From Alphaproteobacteria bacterium (GTDB taxonomy: Bacteria > Pseudomonadota > Alphaproteobacteria > UBA9219), in contig JAMFSS010000001.1 in NCBI GenBank assembly GCA_026225415.1, positions 248,001 to 312,000 on the forward strand: a stretch of 64,000 nucleotides of DNA. Direction: 5' to 3'. This document shows, one piece after another, positions 25,266 to 33,287 of the stretch. A program made the position numbers and the translations under genes. Position 1 is the stretch's first letter; each line of letters begins with the position of its first letter. The notes under the pieces are model-generated. The model was not told where the DNA came from, searched no databases, and worked only from the letters and a program-made list of their open reading frames with translations.

Positions 25266-25420
25266 AGAAGAAGCGCGCTTCCCCCGAACCCTGTGAGCCA
25301 ATGCGCACGGGGTCAGTGGTACCACCTGCCTTGTCTGCCGCCGGTCGATGTCTCTTGCAAAGGCGCCTTTGCAAGATTCGGCGGGGACACAAGACGTCTG
25401 TTGTCAGCAGACTGGATGGT
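25266..25420 (+). ncRNA. Structured RNA candidate, 6S-like
   Basis: No protein is coded here, yet the region is strongly structured. A perfect 22-base palindrome lies at 25354-25375 (CTTGCAAAGGC and its complement). It is enclosed by CTTGTCTGCCGCCG and CGGCGGGGACACAAG arms. To the left lies CCCTGTGAGCCAATG, resembling the CCCTGAGCC segment of 6S RNA, and GTGGTACCACCTGCC. The succession of a CCCTGnGAGCC block, a self-complementary hairpin and a CGGCGG block recalls ssrS. Boundaries are approximate and the closing stem is not convincing, so another leader or regulatory RNA of the downstream operon is equally possible. Confidence 0.42.
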
Positions 25421-25440
25421 TATAAATCAGGTGGGTTTTA

Positions 25441-25662
25441 ATGTCAATGGAAAAATCACATATATGTGGGATTTTTATTGAAGCGGCTGCGGCTGCGCGG
25501 GATGAACCCCTTCTGAAAAAACAGGGCCTTGCGCGGGTGGAAGGGAATATGCCCTATTTTGGCAATGATCGCTGCCTTAACCATAATTTCCGGTTGGTGA
25601 AACTATATGGAATTGCTATGAATCGGGGGCGCAAAAAGCAATTTATAAGGGACGCAAAATGA
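25441..25662 (+). CDS. Small unknown protein coupled to the ankyrin gene
   Basis: A 73-residue reading frame that I do not recognise, with no signal peptide. AGGTGGG lies eight bases before the ATG at 25441. Its stop overlaps the start of the ankyrin gene (ATGA), a mark of real translational coupling. The sequence is rich in charged residues, ending RGRKKQFIRDAK. It may be an immunity, adaptor or leader protein for the ankyrin-repeat product; nothing in the sequence specifies which. Confidence 0.55.
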   Translation: MSMEKSHICGIFIEAAAAARDEPLLKKQGLARVEGNMPYFGNDRCLNHNFRLVKLYGIAMNRGRKKQFIRDAK

Positions 25663-26942
25663 CGAAAACATTTGATTTGGCAGCCGCACTCTCAACTTTA
25701 ACACAGGAACAAATTCTTCAGCTGTGGTTTAAAGCTGTTGAGGCGGGAAATGGTGCCGCCGTTTCGGCGCTCCTCAAGTCACAAAAAATTGATGTCAATG
25801 CCAAGGACAGTAATGGCGACACCGCCCTGATTCTGGCGGCATGGAATAATGACGCAGACATTGTTGAAAAATTACTGGCTGTTGACGGGATTGATGTCAA
25901 CGCCAAGAACGATGCTGGTAGCACCGCCCTGATTCTGGCGGCACGGAATAGTGGCGCAGCTATTATTGAAAAATTACTGGCTGTTGACGGGATTGATGTC
26001 AACACCAAGAACGATGCTGGCAACACCGCTCTGATTGTGGCGGCAGATAATGATTACGCAGACATTGTTGAAAAATTACTGGCTGTTGACGGGATTGATG
26101 TCAACACCAAGAATAATGCTGATAGCACCGCCCTGATTCTGGCGGCACGGAATAATGACGCAGACATTGTTGAAAAATTACTGGCTGTTGACGGGATTGA
26201 TGTCAACACCAAGAACGATGCTGATAGCACCGCCCTGATTGTGGCGGCAGATAATGGTTACGCAGACATTGTTGAAAAATTACTGGCTGTTGACGGGATT
26301 GATGTCAACACCAAGAACGATGCTGGTAGCACCGCCCTGATTATGGCGGCATGGAAGAATAACGCAGCTATTATTGAAAAATTACTGGCTGCTGACGGGA
26401 TTGATGTCAACACCAAGAACGATGCTGGCAACACCGCCCTGATTGTGGCGGCATGGAAGAATAACGCAGACATTGTTGAAAAATTACTGGCTGTTGATGG
26501 GGTTGATGTCAACGCCAAGGACAGTGATGGCGACACCGCCCTGATTGTGGCGGCATGGAAGAATAACGCAGACATTGTTGAAAAATTACTGGCTGTTGAT
26601 GGGATTGATGTCAATGCCAAGAACGATGCTGGCAACACCGCCCTGATTATGGCGGCATGGAAGAATAACGCAGACATTATTGAAAAATTACTGGCTGCTG
26701 ACGGGATTGATGTCAACACCAAGAACGATGCTGGCAACACCGCCCTGATTGTGGCGGCAGATAATGGTTACGCAGACATTGTTCATATCCTGTTAAACGC
26801 GAAGGGTATTGATAAGGCGGGGTACCACACCCCTATGTTGCCTTCAACCGCCAGGGAAACTGTGGCGAAGCCTGTTGCCGCTCCCCCGCGCCCTGTCGAG
26901 AAAAGCCCCTATGACATGGTTCGGGATGCGTTGGGCCTCTAA
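25659..26942 (+). CDS. Ankyrin-repeat protein with ten near-identical repeats
   Basis: A 427-residue soluble protein. A short helical N-terminus (residues 1-42, LSTLTQEQILQLWFKAVEAG) is followed by ten ankyrin repeats of 34 residues (44-383; pattern IDVNxKxDxGxTALIxAA then IVEKLLAVDG). Repeats are so alike in DNA that they must have expanded by recent duplication or been homogenised. A Pro-rich tail follows (VAAPPRPVEKSPYDMV). There is no secretion signal or catalytic domain. Ankyrin proteins usually mediate protein binding; host-associated alphaproteobacteria use many. Here it pairs with the overlapping 73-residue gene. Confidence 0.9.
   Translation: MTKTFDLAAALSTLTQEQILQLWFKAVEAGNGAAVSALLKSQKIDVNAKDSNGDTALILAAWNNDADIVEKLLAVDGIDVNAKNDAGSTALILAARNSGAAIIEKLLAVDGIDVNTKNDAGNTALIVAADNDYADIVEKLLAVDGIDVNTKNNADSTALILAARNNDADIVEKLLAVDGIDVNTKNDADSTALIVAADNGYADIVEKLLAVDGIDVNTKNDAGSTALIMAAWKNNAAIIEKLLAADGIDVNTKNDAGNTALIVAAWKNNADIVEKLLAVDGVDVNAKDSDGDTALIVAAWKNNADIVEKLLAVDGIDVNAKNDAGNTALIMAAWKNNADIIEKLLAADGIDVNTKNDAGNTALIVAADNGYADIVHILLNAKGIDKAGYHTPMLPSTARETVAKPVAAPPRPVEKSPYDMVRDALGL
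25788..26807 (+). repeat. Ten tandem 102-bp ankyrin-coding repeats
   Basis: Ten consecutive units of exactly 102 bases, each beginning near ATTGATGTCAA (one GTTGATGTCAA variant). Whole blocks such as GACATTGTTGAAAAATTACT recur unchanged. The variable positions cluster at the tips of the repeat (ADNGY, AWKNN, ARNND), the expected binding surface. Confidence 0.95.
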
Positions 26943-26948
26943 AAAAAT

Positions 26949-27392
26949 GTCAGACGGTCTGTAAGCCGGGTTTTGTCCTCGTCTTGCGACGATGGATGAT
27001 CATTCATCTAGGATGTATGTTGCCATACACCTCGAGCAACCAACCCGAGTTACGCGCGGGGAAAGCGCCGCGTATCTATGGGTCGAAACCCAGATATACG
27101 CTATGTAACTCCTATTCGGTTTTGCTTCGGGTGGGGTTTTCCATGCCAAGTCTGTTACCAGATTTGCGGTGCGCTCTTACCGCACCTTTTCACCCTTACC
27201 TGATCCGGCAAGCCGAATCGGGCGGTTTGTTTTCTGTGGCACTTTCCTTTGAGTCGCCTCAACCGGACGTTATCCGGCACCTTTTTCCCCTGAAGCCCGG
27301 ACTTTCCTCCCCATTACCTTATAAAAAAGCAATAAATTTAAGGCTTTATTGCGTTTGTTTAAGGTAATGCGGCGATCACCCGACCGTCTGAC
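26949..27392 (-). ncRNA. rnpB: RNase P RNA (class A)
   Basis: The catalytic RNA of RNase P, which matures tRNA 5' ends. On the minus strand the molecule starts GTCAGACGGTCGGGTGATCG and ends with ...GACCGTCTGAC, the two ends pairing as helix P1. Universal segments are visible: GAGGAAAGTCCGGGCTTCA, then AGGTAAGGGTGAAAAGGTGC, GGTAAGAGCGCACCG and the closing ACCCGGCTTACAGACC. Length is 444 bases, normal for class A. It lies head-on to the ankyrin gene, whose stop is only seven bases away. Confidence 0.95.
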
Positions 27393-27551
27393 AACGGGGT
27401 TTTAACACCAAAAGCGTCACATAAAAACAACAATCTGAAAAAGAGTGATTTTTTGGGCTGTTTTTGAGCATTTCTGGGCTGTTAAAAAAGACGGCAGGTG
27501 GTAATCAACAACCCCCGAGACTTTTCACAGATAATTCCAAGGAGCTTACAC

Positions 27552-28625
27552 ATGAAGAAACTTTCCGTATCCGCTTTGGCGTTGGTTGCTGCGCTTTGCG
27601 CCGCTTCTGCCGCACACGCAGACACAACACCAGGCTGGTATGTCGGCGCTGGCGCCGGTGCAAGCCTGCCACAAGACCCTTCGGTCCGCGACAGCCGCGG
27701 CAAATTCAATGCACGCGACGAAGACGTAAACCTGGATCTGTTGGGCAATGCTGGTTATGCATGGCACAATGGTCTGCGCGTTGAAGGCGAATACTTCCAC
27801 AACCAGAACAACACCAACCATTTCGATGACGTTGCAGGCGCAGGCAGCCAAGGTAGCGGCCACATCACCAACAATGCCATCTTCGGCAACGTGTTGTATG
27901 ATTTGAATGCTGAACAATTCGGCATGGGCAAATCGCGCTTCACACCTTATATCGGTGCCGGTATCGGTCCTGACTTCATCAATGTGAAGAGCGTTGGTTC
28001 GTCGTCCGTTGGTTACCTGAAGGGTGACACTCTGGATGCCGCATACCAGGGCATCGTCGGTGCGTCGACCCAGTTGGACGCTAACTGGGCTGTGACAGCT
28101 GATTACCGTTATATCGCTTCGTTCGACCCCAAGGTTGACAGCACAACCGGTGGCCAAGGCCGTATGGACAATGCTTCGCACAACATCGTGCTCGGCGTTC
28201 GTTACAGCTTTAACTGCCCGGCACCGATGGCCAAGACAACGGCTCCTATGGTTGGCGCACATGGCGCGACCCATGCGACCGGCGTTGCTTCTTCTGACTT
28301 CACCGTGTTCTTCGACTTCAACAAGGCGACGATCACACCAGAAGCTCACCGCATCATTGCGGCAGCTGCTGCTGAGTTCAAGAAGTCCGGCAATGCTGTT
28401 ATCACTGTTACCGGTCACACGGACACAGTTGGTTCGGATGGTTACAACCAAAAGCTGTCTGACAAGCGTGCAAACGCTGTTGAAGTCGAGCTGAAGAAGC
28501 TGGGCGTTTCGACCAAGAGCATCACCGAAACCGGCGTTGGCAAGTCTGACTTGCTGGTTCCAACAGCAGACGGCGTGCGCGAAGCACAAAACCGTCGCGC
28601 TGAAATCGTTCTGGGCAGCAAGTAA
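27552..28625 (+). CDS. ompA: OmpA-family outer membrane protein
   Basis: A 357-residue outer-membrane protein. Start at the ATG at 27552, preceded by AAGGAG; the in-frame start at 27498 would precede the signal peptide unnaturally. Signal peptide residues 1-23 (ending AAHAD). An eight-stranded OmpA-like barrel follows (GWYVGAGAGASLP to HNIVLGVRYSF), an Ala/Thr linker, then the peptidoglycan-binding OmpA domain (VFFDFNKATITPEA, VTGHTDTVGSDGYN, LSDKRANAVEVEL and the conserved NRRAEIV). It tethers the outer membrane to the wall through DAP. It has its own terminator. Confidence 0.95.
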   Translation: MKKLSVSALALVAALCAASAAHADTTPGWYVGAGAGASLPQDPSVRDSRGKFNARDEDVNLDLLGNAGYAWHNGLRVEGEYFHNQNNTNHFDDVAGAGSQGSGHITNNAIFGNVLYDLNAEQFGMGKSRFTPYIGAGIGPDFINVKSVGSSSVGYLKGDTLDAAYQGIVGASTQLDANWAVTADYRYIASFDPKVDSTTGGQGRMDNASHNIVLGVRYSFNCPAPMAKTTAPMVGAHGATHATGVASSDFTVFFDFNKATITPEAHRIIAAAAAEFKKSGNAVITVTGHTDTVGSDGYNQKLSDKRANAVEVELKKLGVSTKSITETGVGKSDLLVPTADGVREAQNRRAEIVLGSK

Positions 28626-28656
28626 GCCCTTACCGATTTAGGTAAAGACTAAGGAA

Positions 28657-28684
28657 ACGCCCTGCTGCAAAGCAGGGCGTTTTT
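28657..28684 (+). terminator. Terminator of ompA
   Basis: Perfect ten-base arms ACGCCCTGCT and AGCAGGGCGT around a GCAA loop, followed by TTTT, 31 bases after the ompA stop. Confidence 0.93.
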
Positions 28685-28686
28685 CT

Positions 28687-28835
28687 TTAGAACCTATCCA
28701 TAATCTTTCCATGCTGGGCGCAAATCGCGCTTTTTTGGATTTTTTCTGCTCACGTATCTCATTATACGCTGCGCAAAAAAATCCAAAAAATCACGATTTT
28801 CACCTCAGCCTGAAAAAATTCTGAACAGGTTCTAA
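28687..28835. repeat. 149-bp MITE-like palindrome, copy 1
   Basis: Begins TTAGAACCT and ends AGGTTCTAA (perfect 9-bp terminal inverted repeats). The two halves pair over most of their length, including TTTTTTGGATTTTTTCTGC with GCGCAAAAAAATCCAAAAAA. It contains no reading frame. A related 151-bp copy lies at 44463-44613; the inner arms differ in sequence but remain complementary. Confidence 0.85.
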
Positions 28836-28916
28836 CCTGCTGCAAGCATAGTTGACTTGCACAAAAAGTGGGGCAGGCGTAGACAAAGACACGCAGTCCC
28901 TTACGAGGTTTTTGAT

Positions 28917-29894
28917 ATGTCCGGTGATATTTTTCCTGTCTCCCGCATGCGCCGTTTGCGGAAGACAGCCGCTTTGCGCGATTTGGTGCGCGAAAACAGC
29001 GTGACGATGAATGATCTGATTTTGCCGATTTTTGTCGAAGAGGGGATCGACGCGCCCGTCCCCATTTCATCGATGCCGGGCGTTGTCCGCATACCGGAAT
29101 CCGGCCTTGAAAAAGAAATGAAGGCGATTGCCGCCGACGGCGTCAAATCTGTGATGATGTTTGGCGTATCGCATAAAAAAGACGCAACCGGCAGCGATGC
29201 GTGCCAAAGCGACGGCTTATTGTCGCGCATGATCAAACGCGCGAAAGACGCCACGCCCGATATGGTGGTGATGGCCGATATCTGTTTTTGCGAATATACG
29301 GACCACGGCCATTGTGGCGTGGTGGAAAATGGGCATGTGCATAATGACCGCACTTTGCAAAATCTGGCGGCACAGGCCGTGATTGCTGTCCGCGCCGGTG
29401 CGGATATCGTGGCACCTTCGGCCATGATGGACGGGCAAATTGCCACTCTGCGCGAAGGGCTGGACGCGGAAAATTTCTGTGACATACCCATTATGGCTTA
29501 TTCATCGAAATTCGCGTCTGCCTTCTATGGGCCGTTTCGTGCAGCCTCTGGTTGCGATTTAAAGGGCGACCGCAAAACCTATCAGATGGATCCGTTCAAT
29601 GGCCGCGAGGCGATGCGGGAATCCTTGATGGATGAGGCGGAAGGCGCGGATTTCCTGATGGTCAAACCGGGCATGCCTTATCTGGATATTCTGGCGAGAT
29701 TGCGCGAACAAACTTTGTTGCCGCTGGCCGTGTATCAGGTGAGCGGCGAATATGCGATGATCAAATTTGCGGCCCAAGCGGGCGCGATTGACGAAAAACG
29801 CGTCGTTCGTGAAACTTTGGGCGCGTTTAAACGGGCGGGCGCAGATTTGATTTTATCCTATTTCGCGCGGGATATTGGCCGCGAAGGATTCTAG
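28917..29894 (+). CDS. hemB: Delta-aminolevulinic acid dehydratase (porphobilinogen synthase)
   Basis: A 325-residue enzyme condensing two 5-aminolevulinates to porphobilinogen in haem synthesis. The ATG at 28917 is preceded by ACGAGGT; the more upstream start at 28857 adds 20 basic residues without support. The Schiff-base lysines are in [15 protein letters not shown] and [10 protein letters not shown]. The metal loop reads [15 protein letters not shown]: it has the three Cys of the zinc-dependent class rather than the Asp/Ala pattern common in many alphaproteobacteria. dapB follows after four bases. Confidence 0.96.
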   Translation: MSGDIFPVSRMRRLRKTAALRDLVRENSVTMNDLILPIFVEEGIDAPVPISSMPGVVRIPESGLEKEMKAIAADGVKSVMMFGVSHKKDATGSDACQSDGLLSRMIKRAKDATPDMVVMADICFCEYTDHGHCGVVENGHVHNDRTLQNLAAQAVIAVRAGADIVAPSAMMDGQIATLREGLDAENFCDIPIMAYSSKFASAFYGPFRAASGCDLKGDRKTYQMDPFNGREAMRESLMDEAEGADFLMVKPGMPYLDILARLREQTLLPLAVYQVSGEYAMIKFAAQAGAIDEKRVVRETLGAFKRAGADLILSYFARDIGREGF

Positions 29895-29898
29895 GCGC

Positions 29899-30606
29899 AT
29901 GAAATTTACGATTATCGGAAGCGGTAAAACGGGGCAGGCTGTTATTGATGCCTTGCCGCCGCAAGATGTCGTGGGTGTTTTCAATTCGCGCCATCCTGTG
30001 ACTGTGGATGCTTTGCGCAAAGCTGATGTGGCCGTGGTTTTTGTGCCCGCCAAAGCTTTTGCCGATATGGTGCCATTGTTTATGGAAGCCAGAACGCCTT
30101 TGGTGATCGGCACCACGGGATATGAGTGGCCACAGGATATCGACGCGCGATTACGCGCGGCGGGTATTGTTTGGGTGGCGGGACAGAATTTCAGCCTCGG
30201 TTTGAACGTCATGCGTTATTACGGGCAACGCATTAAGCAAACATTGAACGCGTTGCGGCCTTCCGCGTTGAAGATGCGCATTAACGAAATCCATCATGTC
30301 CACAAGCTGGATGCACCCAGCGGAACCGCTTTATATATCGCCAAGTCGCTTGATTTTCCGCGCAGCGATATAACGGCTGTGCGCGAGGGTGAGGTTAAAG
30401 GCATCCATACCGTCCATTTCGACTGGCCGCACGAAATCATCAGTTTGGCGCATGAATCCTTGGATCGCGGTATTTATGCCGAGGGGGTTTTGTTGGCTTG
30501 TGAGGGCATAAAAAACCTGTCGGCGGGGCTTCATTTTTTTGAGAATATGGCGGATGATATTATTGAACAATCATTGTTAAGTGACACCCCCACTGGCAAA
30601 AACTAA
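29899..30606 (+). CDS. dapB: 4-hydroxy-tetrahydrodipicolinate reductase
   Basis: A 235-residue NAD(P)H-dependent enzyme of lysine/diaminopimelate synthesis. The start at 29899 gives the Rossmann motif MKFTIIGSGKTGQAV at once. The catalytic signature is EIHHVHKLDAPSGTAL, with the substrate-binding His and Lys. The protein is somewhat short. Its last eight codons (SDTPTGKN) and stop lie within a palindromic repeat (30580-30668), so the original 3' end has been replaced. It leads dapB-dapA-dapD and follows hemB by four bases. Confidence 0.93.
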   Translation: MKFTIIGSGKTGQAVIDALPPQDVVGVFNSRHPVTVDALRKADVAVVFVPAKAFADMVPLFMEARTPLVIGTTGYEWPQDIDARLRAAGIVWVAGQNFSLGLNVMRYYGQRIKQTLNALRPSALKMRINEIHHVHKLDAPSGTALYIAKSLDFPRSDITAVREGEVKGIHTVHFDWPHEIISLAHESLDRGIYAEGVLLACEGIKNLSAGLHFFENMADDIIEQSLLSDTPTGKN

Positions 30607-30668
30607 GACTTACGCTTTGAAGGGCGTAAGCCTAAGTTTTTGCTTCCTCCCCCATAAAGGGGAAGGTA
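30580..30668. repeat. Dispersed palindromic repeat, copy B, at the 3' end of dapB
   Basis: The core hairpin at 30596-30643 has arms GCAAAAACTAAGACTTACGC and GCGTAAGCCTAAGTTTTTGC. The flanks GTGACACCCCCACTG and TTCCTCCCCCATAAAGG match those of copy A (1829-1922) in opposite orientation. It supplies the dapB stop codon. Confidence 0.82.
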
Positions 30669-30708
30669 TTCTCCTGCTTGAATCATTTTTTCTTCAAAAA
30701 GGGCTATT

Positions 30709-31611
30709 ATGAAAGCAAAACAACAATATTTATGGACAGCACTCATTACGCCTTTTGCCGCCGATGGCGCGGTTGATTATGCCGGTTTGGCGGAACTGAT
30801 CAAACAACAGGATAATGCCGGAAACGGCATTTTGCTTTTGGGCAGCACCGGCGAAGCAATGGCTTTGGCCGAAGATGAAAAACGTGAAATCGTGCGCGTT
30901 GCGTTAAGCCTTAAAACCAAAAGCCCGATTATGGTGGGCGTGCCGAATATCAATCTGGCACAAACTTTGGCGTGGGTTGAAACCTGCCGCGGCTTGGGCA
31001 TTGATGCTTATCTGGCCGCGACGCCCGCTTACAGCAAGCCAGCATCACAGGGACAATGTGGTTGGTTTTGCGCGGTAATGGATGCCGCCGATGCGCCCGT
31101 GATGCTCTATAATGTGCCGTCGCGGACAGGGGCCAGCCTGTCACCCGATGTTTTGCGCGAGCTGCGCGGACATAAAAACTTCTGGGCGATTAAGGAATCT
31201 TCCGGCGGGTTGGATGCTTATGTCGATTACGCGTCTGCCGCGCCCAATATCGCGCTTTATTGCGGTGATGATAATATCTTGCCTTCGGCGGCCCCTCTGG
31301 GTGCTTGCGGGTTGGTGTCGGTTGCGTCGAATGTGTGGCCGGATGCTACGCACGCCTATGTCGATGCCTGCCGCGCCGGTGTTTTTGGCGGACAGGATTG
31401 GTGGAAAGCGACCAAGGCCTTGTTCAGCACGACAAGCCCTGTACCCTTGAAAGCATTGATGCAGTTGCGCGGTATGATTGCGTCAAACACTGTGCGCTTG
31501 CCATTGAGCATTGCGGATTTGGGTTCGACAGACGCCTTGAAACAGGCCGATGCGGCAATTGCCGAATGGCACAAAAACTACAGCGCCCAAAACAAAGGAA
31601 AAGCGGCATGA
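30709..31611 (+). CDS. dapA: 4-hydroxy-tetrahydrodipicolinate synthase
   Basis: A 300-residue TIM-barrel aldolase condensing pyruvate with aspartate semialdehyde. Recognised from LWTALITPFAADGAVDY, LLLGSTGEAMAL (Thr of the proton relay), the Tyr of VMLYNVPSRTGASLSPD, and the Schiff-base Lys of FWAIKESSGG. Length is normal. Its stop overlaps the dapD start (ATGA). Confidence 0.96.
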   Translation: MKAKQQYLWTALITPFAADGAVDYAGLAELIKQQDNAGNGILLLGSTGEAMALAEDEKREIVRVALSLKTKSPIMVGVPNINLAQTLAWVETCRGLGIDAYLAATPAYSKPASQGQCGWFCAVMDAADAPVMLYNVPSRTGASLSPDVLRELRGHKNFWAIKESSGGLDAYVDYASAAPNIALYCGDDNILPSAAPLGACGLVSVASNVWPDATHAYVDACRAGVFGGQDWWKATKALFSTTSPVPLKALMQLRGMIASNTVRLPLSIADLGSTDALKQADAAIAEWHKNYSAQNKGKAA

Positions 31612-32342
31612 GCCACCAGGAATTTTTGCGCGCGTTAGAAGCGGGCAGCCTTCGCGTTGCCAAAAAAGATGCAGACGGTGTATGGCAGATCAATACAGAC
31701 ATCAAACAACGTATTCTCGATTATTTCGCCGCGCATGGTTTGGTGGAAATGTCAAACGGCTTTGTCGATAAACAAGGCTTTGAACCGCGCCAATTTAAAA
31801 TTACTGACGGCGTGCGTATGGTGCCGGGCGGAACATCCGTAAGGCCGGGTGCCTATGTCGCGCCAAAAACTGTGATTATGCCGCCGGCTTTTGTGAATAT
31901 CGGCGCCTATATCGATGAAGGCACGATGGTCGACAGTAATGTGCTGGTCGGGTCCTGCGCGCAAATCGGCAAATCGGTGCATCTGAGCGCGGGTGTGCAG
32001 ATTGGCGGCGTATTGGAACCCATTGGGCAATTGCCTGTTATCATTGAAGATCACGCCTTTATCGGCGCGGGCAGCGCGATTTTGGAAGGCGTGCGCGTGG
32101 GCGCGCATGCTGTCATTGCGGCGGGCACGATTTTATCGGCCTCTATCCCTATTTATGACACGGTGCATGAACGCATTATCAAGGGCGCGGTTCCCGCCAA
32201 CGCGGTTGTGGTTTCCGGCTCGCGCCCTATGTCGAATGATAGTGAATTTGCTAAAGGTTTGCATATCCAATGCGCGGTTATCATCAAATATCGCGATGAG
32301 AAGACCGACAAGGCATTGCAGTTGGAAGATTATTTGCGATGA
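31608..32342 (+). CDS. dapD: Tetrahydrodipicolinate N-succinyltransferase
   Basis: A 244-residue left-handed beta-helix acyltransferase making N-succinyl-2-amino-6-ketopimelate; it marks the succinylase branch of DAP synthesis. The ATG at 31608 overlaps the dapA stop; it gives the standard N-terminus MSHQEFLRALEAG. Hexapeptide repeats run from VRPGAYVAPKTVIMPPAFVN through FIGAGSAILEGVRVGAHAVI. Signature residues in MVDSNVLVGSCAQIGKSVHL are intact. It overlaps the next gene by four bases. Confidence 0.96.
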   Translation: MSHQEFLRALEAGSLRVAKKDADGVWQINTDIKQRILDYFAAHGLVEMSNGFVDKQGFEPRQFKITDGVRMVPGGTSVRPGAYVAPKTVIMPPAFVNIGAYIDEGTMVDSNVLVGSCAQIGKSVHLSAGVQIGGVLEPIGQLPVIIEDHAFIGAGSAILEGVRVGAHAVIAAGTILSASIPIYDTVHERIIKGAVPANAVVVSGSRPMSNDSEFAKGLHIQCAVIIKYRDEKTDKALQLEDYLR

Positions 32343-33241
32343 GCCTCATTGACCCTGTTACCTATACCGGTGCAGAACCGGGTAAGCGATTGTTGGTGTT
32401 GGGCGCGGTGCATGGCAATGAAAAATGCGGCACCTTTGCCATTCAACGTATCATCAGGGAAATTGAATCCGGTGATATAAAAATCGCGCGTGGCTCGGTA
32501 ACTTTTGTGCCGATATGTAACAAGGCGGCATTCGATGCGGATGTGCGTTACATCGACCGTAACCTGAACCGCTTTTTGGTGCCACATTCCAACCCGACAT
32601 TGAATGAAGAAAAAATTGGCAATGAATTATGTCCTTTGCTGGAGCAATGCGACGTTTTGCTTGACCTCCATTCCTATACGGTTGGCGGCGATCCGTTCGT
32701 GTTTATCGGCGCGCCCGATACGGAAGAACACATATTTGCCAATTGTCTTGGCGGCGCGGCGGGAATTACGGGCTGGGCAAAGGCCTATGCTGCTTCGGGC
32801 AGAGAAAGCGTCCCAACAGATCCGGATGAATCAACTGGCACCACCGAATATGCCCGCCGGTTCGGTGCTATGGGCGTCACGCTGGAATGTGGCCAACACC
32901 GCGACGAAAACGCGCCTGCGGTCGCCTATCAAGCCATAAGAAACGCCCTGAATTATCTGGGGCTATGCGATGATCTGGGTGCGGGCGCGTCGCCCCTTAT
33001 GTCGCGGCTGATTGAGGTTAAACGGGTGTTTTTTCGTGGGCAGGGTGGCGATTTCACCAAAGGCTGGAAACATTTGGAGCCTGTGAAAAAAGGCGAGGTG
33101 ATAGCCACAGATGAACATCATGAGCCCCTAAGCGTGCCGGATGACGGTTATTTGATTTTACCCCACAGGGACACGCATGCTGGTACTGAATGGTTTTATT
33201 GGGGACAAGCCCGCGTTTCTGCACGTCCAAAGATTGCCTAA
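32339..33241 (+). CDS. Zinc-dependent M14-type deacylase (AstE/aspartoacylase family) in the dap operon
   Basis: A 300-residue enzyme of the succinylglutamate desuccinylase/aspartoacylase family. The zinc ligands are visible: His25 and Glu28 in LGAVHGNEKCG and His111 in LLDLHSYTVGG. The substrate-binding RNLNR is at about 74-78 and the likely catalytic Glu183 is in VTLECGQHRDE. There is no signal peptide. It begins inside the dapD stop (ATGA) and occupies the place where dapE, the succinyl-DAP desuccinylase, would be expected. The reaction class (removal of an N-succinyl group from an amino acid) is right for that step. This role is inferred; no ast (arginine catabolism) genes are nearby. Confidence 0.85.
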   Translation: MSLIDPVTYTGAEPGKRLLVLGAVHGNEKCGTFAIQRIIREIESGDIKIARGSVTFVPICNKAAFDADVRYIDRNLNRFLVPHSNPTLNEEKIGNELCPLLEQCDVLLDLHSYTVGGDPFVFIGAPDTEEHIFANCLGGAAGITGWAKAYAASGRESVPTDPDESTGTTEYARRFGAMGVTLECGQHRDENAPAVAYQAIRNALNYLGLCDDLGAGASPLMSRLIEVKRVFFRGQGGDFTKGWKHLEPVKKGEVIATDEHHEPLSVPDDGYLILPHRDTHAGTEWFYWGQARVSARPKIA

Positions 33242-33287
33242 CGCCTGACCAAGATGGTATGTTCACCCCACGAATCTAGGGGTTAAA

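Noticed and set aside
25788-26807. CRISPR-like direct repeats
   Set aside because: The regular 102-bp units are coding ankyrin repeats without unique spacers.
26984-27367. 127-codon plus-strand frame
   Set aside because: It is the complement of RNase P RNA; the RNA gene explains the sequence fully.
27546-28589. 347-codon minus-strand frame opposite ompA
   Set aside because: Antisense of OmpA, with no recognisable features.
31305-32342. 345-codon frame starting well upstream of dapD
   Set aside because: The extra 5' part overlaps dapA in another frame; the real dapD starts at 31608 with ATGA coupling.
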